Shown: in pieces, positions 6,801 to 9,001 of the stretch
Layout of the letters: each line of letters starts with the position of its first letter
Numbering within the stretch: the stretch's first letter is position 1
Source of the DNA: Anaerolineaceae bacterium
GTDB lineage: Bacteria > Chloroflexota > Anaerolineae > Anaerolineales > Anaerolineaceae
Assembly: GCA_014860845.1 (NCBI GenBank)
Contig: JACZIY010000411.1
Coordinates: 1-9,001 of the forward strand
Reading direction: 5' to 3'
DNA: 9,001 nt
The notes under the pieces: model-generated
The model's input: the letters and a program-made list of their open reading frames with translations, nothing else
The model's database searches: none
Told to the model about the DNA's origin: nothing
Translations under genes and position numbers: made by a program

Positions 6801-7823
6801 ATGACCAATCAACTGATCAGCAATCTTAAACCACTAGGCTTCACCTGGGAAACCAGCGATCCCTTTTTGTTCTGTGTGCATCATCTGGATCAATTTCCAA
6901 GAGGGAATGATCTATTGGGTCCGGCTACATCTCTGGATGGCAGAGATCTGGGACAGGATTTCACCGTGAAGGATGGCTGGCGCATGTATCATGGCGATGT
7001 GGTTCCAGGTTTTCCAGCGCACCCACACCGTGGATTTGAAACAATTACAGTTGTTCTGGATGGGTTTGTTGATCATTCCGATTCGCACGGATCTTCTGGG
7101 CGGTATGGCATGGGCGATGTGCAATGGATGACGGCAGGCAGTGGATTGCAGCACGCAGAAATGTTCCCATTGCTCAACCAGGATCGCCCCAATCGGTTGG
7201 AGCTCTTCCAGATCTGGTTGAATTTGCCTGCTGCCAAAAAATTTGTAAAACCATACTATAAAATGCTATGGGCAGAGGAAATGGCAAAGGTTAGCGTACT
7301 GGACTCAACAGGAAAGAAAACCCATATTATCCTGGTTGCAGGAGAATTAAATGATGTCAAGGCTATTCCCCCAGCACCCGATTCATGGGCAGCTGATCCG
7401 GAAAATCAGGTAGCGATCTGGTTGATTGACATGCATCCAGGAGCCAGTTGGGACATTCCTGCTGTTGATGGCTATGTAAAGCGAGAATTGTATTTCTATG
7501 AAGGAAACCAATTAGAAGTCTCTGGAATCAATATTCCGGCTTATCACAAATTTAGTATTGATCCATCCAGATCCGTTAAATTAAAGGCCGGTGATGAACC
7601 AGTGCGTTTGTTGCTATTACAGGCCAGGCCGATCGAGGAACCCGTGGTGCAATACGGCCCATTTGTCATGAATACTCAAAAAGAAATTTACGAGACCTAT
7701 GCAGATTATCGTAAAGATCAGTTTGGCGGTTGGCCCTGGCAGCGTTACGATCCCGTACATTCTCGAGATTTAGGACGGTTTGCCCGTTATGCAGATGGGA
7801 GCGAAGAAGTTCCAGATAAATAA
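6801..7823 (+). CDS. Pirin family cupin protein
   Basis: A 340-residue two-cupin protein. The N-terminal cupin carries the pirin signature VVPGFPAHPHRGFETITVVLDG (67-88) with metal ligands H74 and H76, then GDVQWMTAGSGLQHAEMFP (105-123) with H118 and E120; these four bind Fe or another divalent metal in characterised pirins. DRPNRLELFQIWLNLPAAKKFVKPYY (128-153) and the C-terminal cupin (about 200-300, PVRLLLLQARPIEEPVVQYGPFVMNT) are also typical. Bacterial pirins have been reported as quercetin dioxygenases or as redox-linked modulators of partner enzymes; which applies here cannot be read from sequence. At 340 residues it is longer than the common ~230-290, with extra length in the linker (about 160-215) and a C-terminal tail ending QFGGWPWQRYDPVHSRDLGRFARYADG. 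Start ATG has AAAGGA 5 to 6 bases upstream. It is followed after 39 bases by the CDGSH protein gene, probably in one operon. Confidence 0.92.
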   Translation: MTNQLISNLKPLGFTWETSDPFLFCVHHLDQFPRGNDLLGPATSLDGRDLGQDFTVKDGWRMYHGDVVPGFPAHPHRGFETITVVLDGFVDHSDSHGSSGRYGMGDVQWMTAGSGLQHAEMFPLLNQDRPNRLELFQIWLNLPAAKKFVKPYYKMLWAEEMAKVSVLDSTGKKTHIILVAGELNDVKAIPPAPDSWAADPENQVAIWLIDMHPGASWDIPAVDGYVKRELYFYEGNQLEVSGINIPAYHKFSIDPSRSVKLKAGDEPVRLLLLQARPIEEPVVQYGPFVMNTQKEIYETYADYRKDQFGGWPWQRYDPVHSRDLGRFARYADGSEEVPDK

Positions 7824-7862
7824 TTTTGCAATTGACCAACGTACAAATTAAAGGAGCTATAT

Positions 7863-8567
7863 ATGAGTGAAAAACCAAAAGCACAGATTACCATCCGTAA
7901 GAATGGATCCTACCGGGTGGTAGGAGAATTACCGCTGGTTCGAAAATCTCAGGTGGTTTCAGAGTATGGAGAACCATTAACCTGGCATAAAGAATTTACC
8001 TATGAGACCGATCCTGAAGCTTATTATCTGTGTCGCTGTGGAAATACACAAAACCCTCCATTCTGTGATAGCTCTCACCGCAGGGTGGGCTTTGATGGCA
8101 CAGAGACAATCTCTACAAGATCTTCTTTTCAACGCCGCATCGAATTTCCGGACGGGACCCATATTATCGTGCGAAAAGACCCTACCCTATGCATGTCATC
8201 TGGTTATTGCGGATTTCTCAATTCGCCCATCCGTAAGATGATGTCTGACACTGAAAACACACAGACGCGTTCCCTGGTCATGGCCATGGTAGAACGCTGC
8301 CCATCCGGGGCATTAACCTATTCAATTCCCCCTCTTGAATCCGATATCGAACCCGATTTGCCAATTCAGGTGGCAGACACCACCGAGATCACCGATGAAG
8401 GTCCTATCATGGGACCAATCTGGGTCACTGGCAATGTTGTCATCAAACAATCCGATGGTAATATTTTAGAAACACGCAATCGGGTTACCCTGTGCAACTG
8501 CGGCCGATCAGAGAATAAACCACTCTGTGATGGAACACACAGAAATTTTCCAAGGTATAGGAAGTAG
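7863..8567 (+). CDS. Iron-sulfur protein with two CDGSH motifs flanking a divergent Fe-S domain
   Basis: A 234-residue cytoplasmic protein with three metal-cluster motifs in order. The first CDGSH-type motif is YLCRCGNTQNPPFCDSSH (C57, C59, C68, H72), where S replaces G in the name sequence. A middle domain (about 90-152) contains C110, C116 and C146 in KDPTLCMSSGYCGF and VERCPSGALTY, resembling the divergent 4Fe-4S mono-cluster domain (Fer4_19). The second CDGSH motif is LCNCGRSENKPLCDGTH (C211, C213, C222, H226). CDGSH motifs bind 2Fe-2S clusters through three cysteines and one histidine, giving redox-active, labile clusters; the middle domain shows only three obvious cysteines, so a 3Fe-4S or a 4Fe-4S with an unusual fourth ligand is conceivable. 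The role is likely electron transfer or cluster handling; no partner is certain. Start ATG at 7863 is supported by AAAGGAG 6 bases upstream. Co-transcription with the pirin gene is probable. Stop is TAG. Confidence 0.93.
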   Translation: MSEKPKAQITIRKNGSYRVVGELPLVRKSQVVSEYGEPLTWHKEFTYETDPEAYYLCRCGNTQNPPFCDSSHRRVGFDGTETISTRSSFQRRIEFPDGTHIIVRKDPTLCMSSGYCGFLNSPIRKMMSDTENTQTRSLVMAMVERCPSGALTYSIPPLESDIEPDLPIQVADTTEITDEGPIMGPIWVTGNVVIKQSDGNILETRNRVTLCNCGRSENKPLCDGTHRNFPRYRK

Positions 8568-8573
8568 CGGGTA

Positions 8574-8597
8574 AGTTGACAGTGGAGAGTTGAGAGG
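8574..8597. repeat. GTTGAC-type repeat after the CDGSH gene
   Basis: Two imperfect tandem units, AGTTGACAGTGG and AGAGTTGAGAGG, begin 6 bases after the CDGSH stop codon. The AGTTGACAG core also occurs (as its inverse, CTGTCAACT-like) in the arms of the hairpin at the ubiX stop. Probably a member of a dispersed intergenic repeat family; this rests on two places in one window. Confidence 0.4.
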
Positions 8598-8651
8598 GAA
8601 AATACCTTTTCAGTATGAGTATTTTTCCATTTGGAATTCAATTCATGATCC

Positions 8652-8850
8652 GGTGCGCTGCACCTAAGGATGAGAAAGATACATTCTTCATGGGAAGAGC
8701 AATACATCTTCCAGAAACCAAAAGTGCGGTGCACCTGGATATAAAATCCTGCGCTATTGTATAAAAGGTGCAATGCACTTCTGACGGAGTATTTACGGAT
8801 GTTTTATCCCGGGATGAGTGGTTGAGGTTCATCCCCAATTGCAATGCACC
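8652..8850. repeat. Four imperfect GTGC-NNT-GCAC palindromes spaced 71, 44, 71 bases
   Basis: The copies are GGTGCGCTGCACC (8652-8664), AGTGCGGTGCACC (8723-8735), GGTGCAATGCACT (8767-8779) and ATTGCAATGCACC (8838-8850). Each is 13 bases: a 3 to 5-bp stem around a 3-base loop ending in T. Start-to-start distances are 71, 44 and 71. The sequences between copies are not obviously alike, but each 71-base unit has its own further hairpin: GGAAGA/TCTTCC (8693-8698 with 8707-8712) and GGGATGA/TCATCCC (8811-8817 with 8829-8835). Candidates are dispersed repetitive palindromes, protein-binding sites or a structured RNA. It is not a CRISPR array: units are too short and unequal. Confidence 0.6.
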
Positions 8851-8869
8851 AATTCACGTAAAATGTTTT

Positions 8870-8887
8870 AACCAGATTGATCTGGTT
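8870..8887. repeat. Perfect 8-bp inverted repeat AACCAGAT-TG-ATCTGGTT
   Basis: The arms 8870-8877 and 8880-8887 are exact inverses separated by 2 bases, giving an 18-base near-complete palindrome. The tiny loop favours a dimeric-protein DNA site or cruciform over an RNA hairpin. No T-tract follows. Confidence 0.5.
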
Positions 8888-8900
8888 TGATTCTGAGTAT

Positions 8901-8920
8901 CCTCGGATTTTAATCCGAGG
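8901..8920. terminator. Palindrome CCTCGGATT-TT-AATCCGAGG, possible terminator of the minus-strand gene at the right edge
   Basis: Perfect 9-bp arms (8901-8909 and 8912-8920) around TT. It lies about 38 bases beyond the stop of the putative minus-strand gene tail, a usual place for a terminator, but the minus-strand sequence after it has no T-run. A repetitive palindromic element is an equal alternative. Confidence 0.35.
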
Positions 8921-8957
8921 TAACATCCGTGCAGCTACCAGGACAACTCTTAAGAAC

Positions 8958-9001
8958 TCAAGAACTAAATTTCTCAATCTCCAACCGGTCCAACACCTCA
9001 T
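8958..9001 (-). CDS. Possible C-terminal tail of a gene entering from the right edge
   Basis: Reading the minus strand from codon 8999 gives EVLDRLEIEKFSS and then TGA (8960-8958). The mix of charged and hydrophobic residues looks like a real amphipathic C terminus, unlike the Cys/Trp-rich alternative frame that begins with ATG at 9001. Only 13 residues are visible, so no product can be named. The hairpin ~38 bases further on fits a gene end. Confidence 0.4.
   Translation of the reverse strand, partial: EVLDRLEIEKFSS

Larger units (their letters stand above)
8568..8957. other. 390-base non-coding, palindrome-rich intergenic region
   Basis: No frame in this stretch has a plausible start, ribosome site and protein-like composition together. 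The longer open frames on the minus strand here are rich in Cys, His and Trp, show no family motif and run antisense into the CDGSH gene. The region instead carries several inverted repeats, listed separately. Confidence 0.6.

Noticed and set aside
8366..8773. 135-residue minus-strand frame over the CDGSH gene end and the intergenic region
   Set aside because: Runs antisense into a well-supported gene; Cys/His-rich composition without a family signature, and no Shine-Dalgarno seen.
8652..8850. CRISPR array
   Set aside because: Units are only 13 bases, vary between copies and have uneven spacers (58, 31 and 58 bases); no cas gene is present.
8804..9001. 65-residue minus-strand frame at the right edge
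   Set aside because: It passes through two palindromes and part of the repeat set, and another frame in 9001-8958 looks more like a genuine protein end.

Overview
The window reads as an ordinary chromosomal segment of a low-to-moderate GC anaerobic bacterium. The protein style (VIT1/CCC1 tail, MtaA-like URO-D family protein, Ste24-type M48 protease, YgeY-like M20 hydrolase) and the repeat-rich intergenic regions suggest Chloroflexota, class Anaerolineae. That assignment is an inference from recalled family resemblance, not a database result. No rRNA, tRNA, CRISPR array, phage gene or recognisable intact insertion sequence is visible.

Layout. Positions 1-430 (+) hold the C-terminal part of a VIT1/CCC1-family metal transporter cut by the window edge. 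It converges with a minus-strand block, listed here in its 5'->3' order: a UbiX-type flavin prenyltransferase (4365-3793), a Ste24-like M48 membrane protease (3632-2394), a URO-D/MtaA-type methyltransferase-like gene (2389-1367) broken by two in-frame stop codons, and a class III extradiol (LigB/DODA-like) dioxygenase (1292-477). A 213-base AT-rich divergent region (4378-4590) separates ubiX from a plus-strand block: a two-domain GNAT acetyltransferase (4591-5511), a YgeY-like M20 metallohydrolase (5565-6716), a pirin-family cupin protein (6801-7823) and a protein combining two CDGSH iron-sulfur motifs with a divergent Fe-S domain between them (7863-8567). The last 430 bases are non-coding, apart from what looks like the tail of a minus-strand gene entering from the right edge (9001-8958).

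How the genes fit together. No single pathway is evident. Gaps of 4 to 84 bases within each strand block suggest short operons (M48 with the URO-D gene; pirin with the CDGSH protein, both of plausible redox or stress function). UbiX makes prenylated FMN for UbiD-type decarboxylases, but no UbiD partner is in the window.

The most noteworthy points are (i) the full-length 340-codon MtaA-like reading frame that keeps its Zn-binding H-x-C...C residues yet carries TGA at codon 28 and TAA at codon 99 in the same frame; (ii) a set of four short imperfect palindromes of the form GTGC-NNT-GCAC in 8652-8850, spaced 71, 44 and 71 bases apart; (iii) a dense cluster of overlapping, partly mutually exclusive hairpins between ubiX and the M48 gene, ending in a 19-bp stem that overlaps the ubiX stop codon; and (iv) the three-part Fe-S protein. 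No convincing new defence or mobile system was found.
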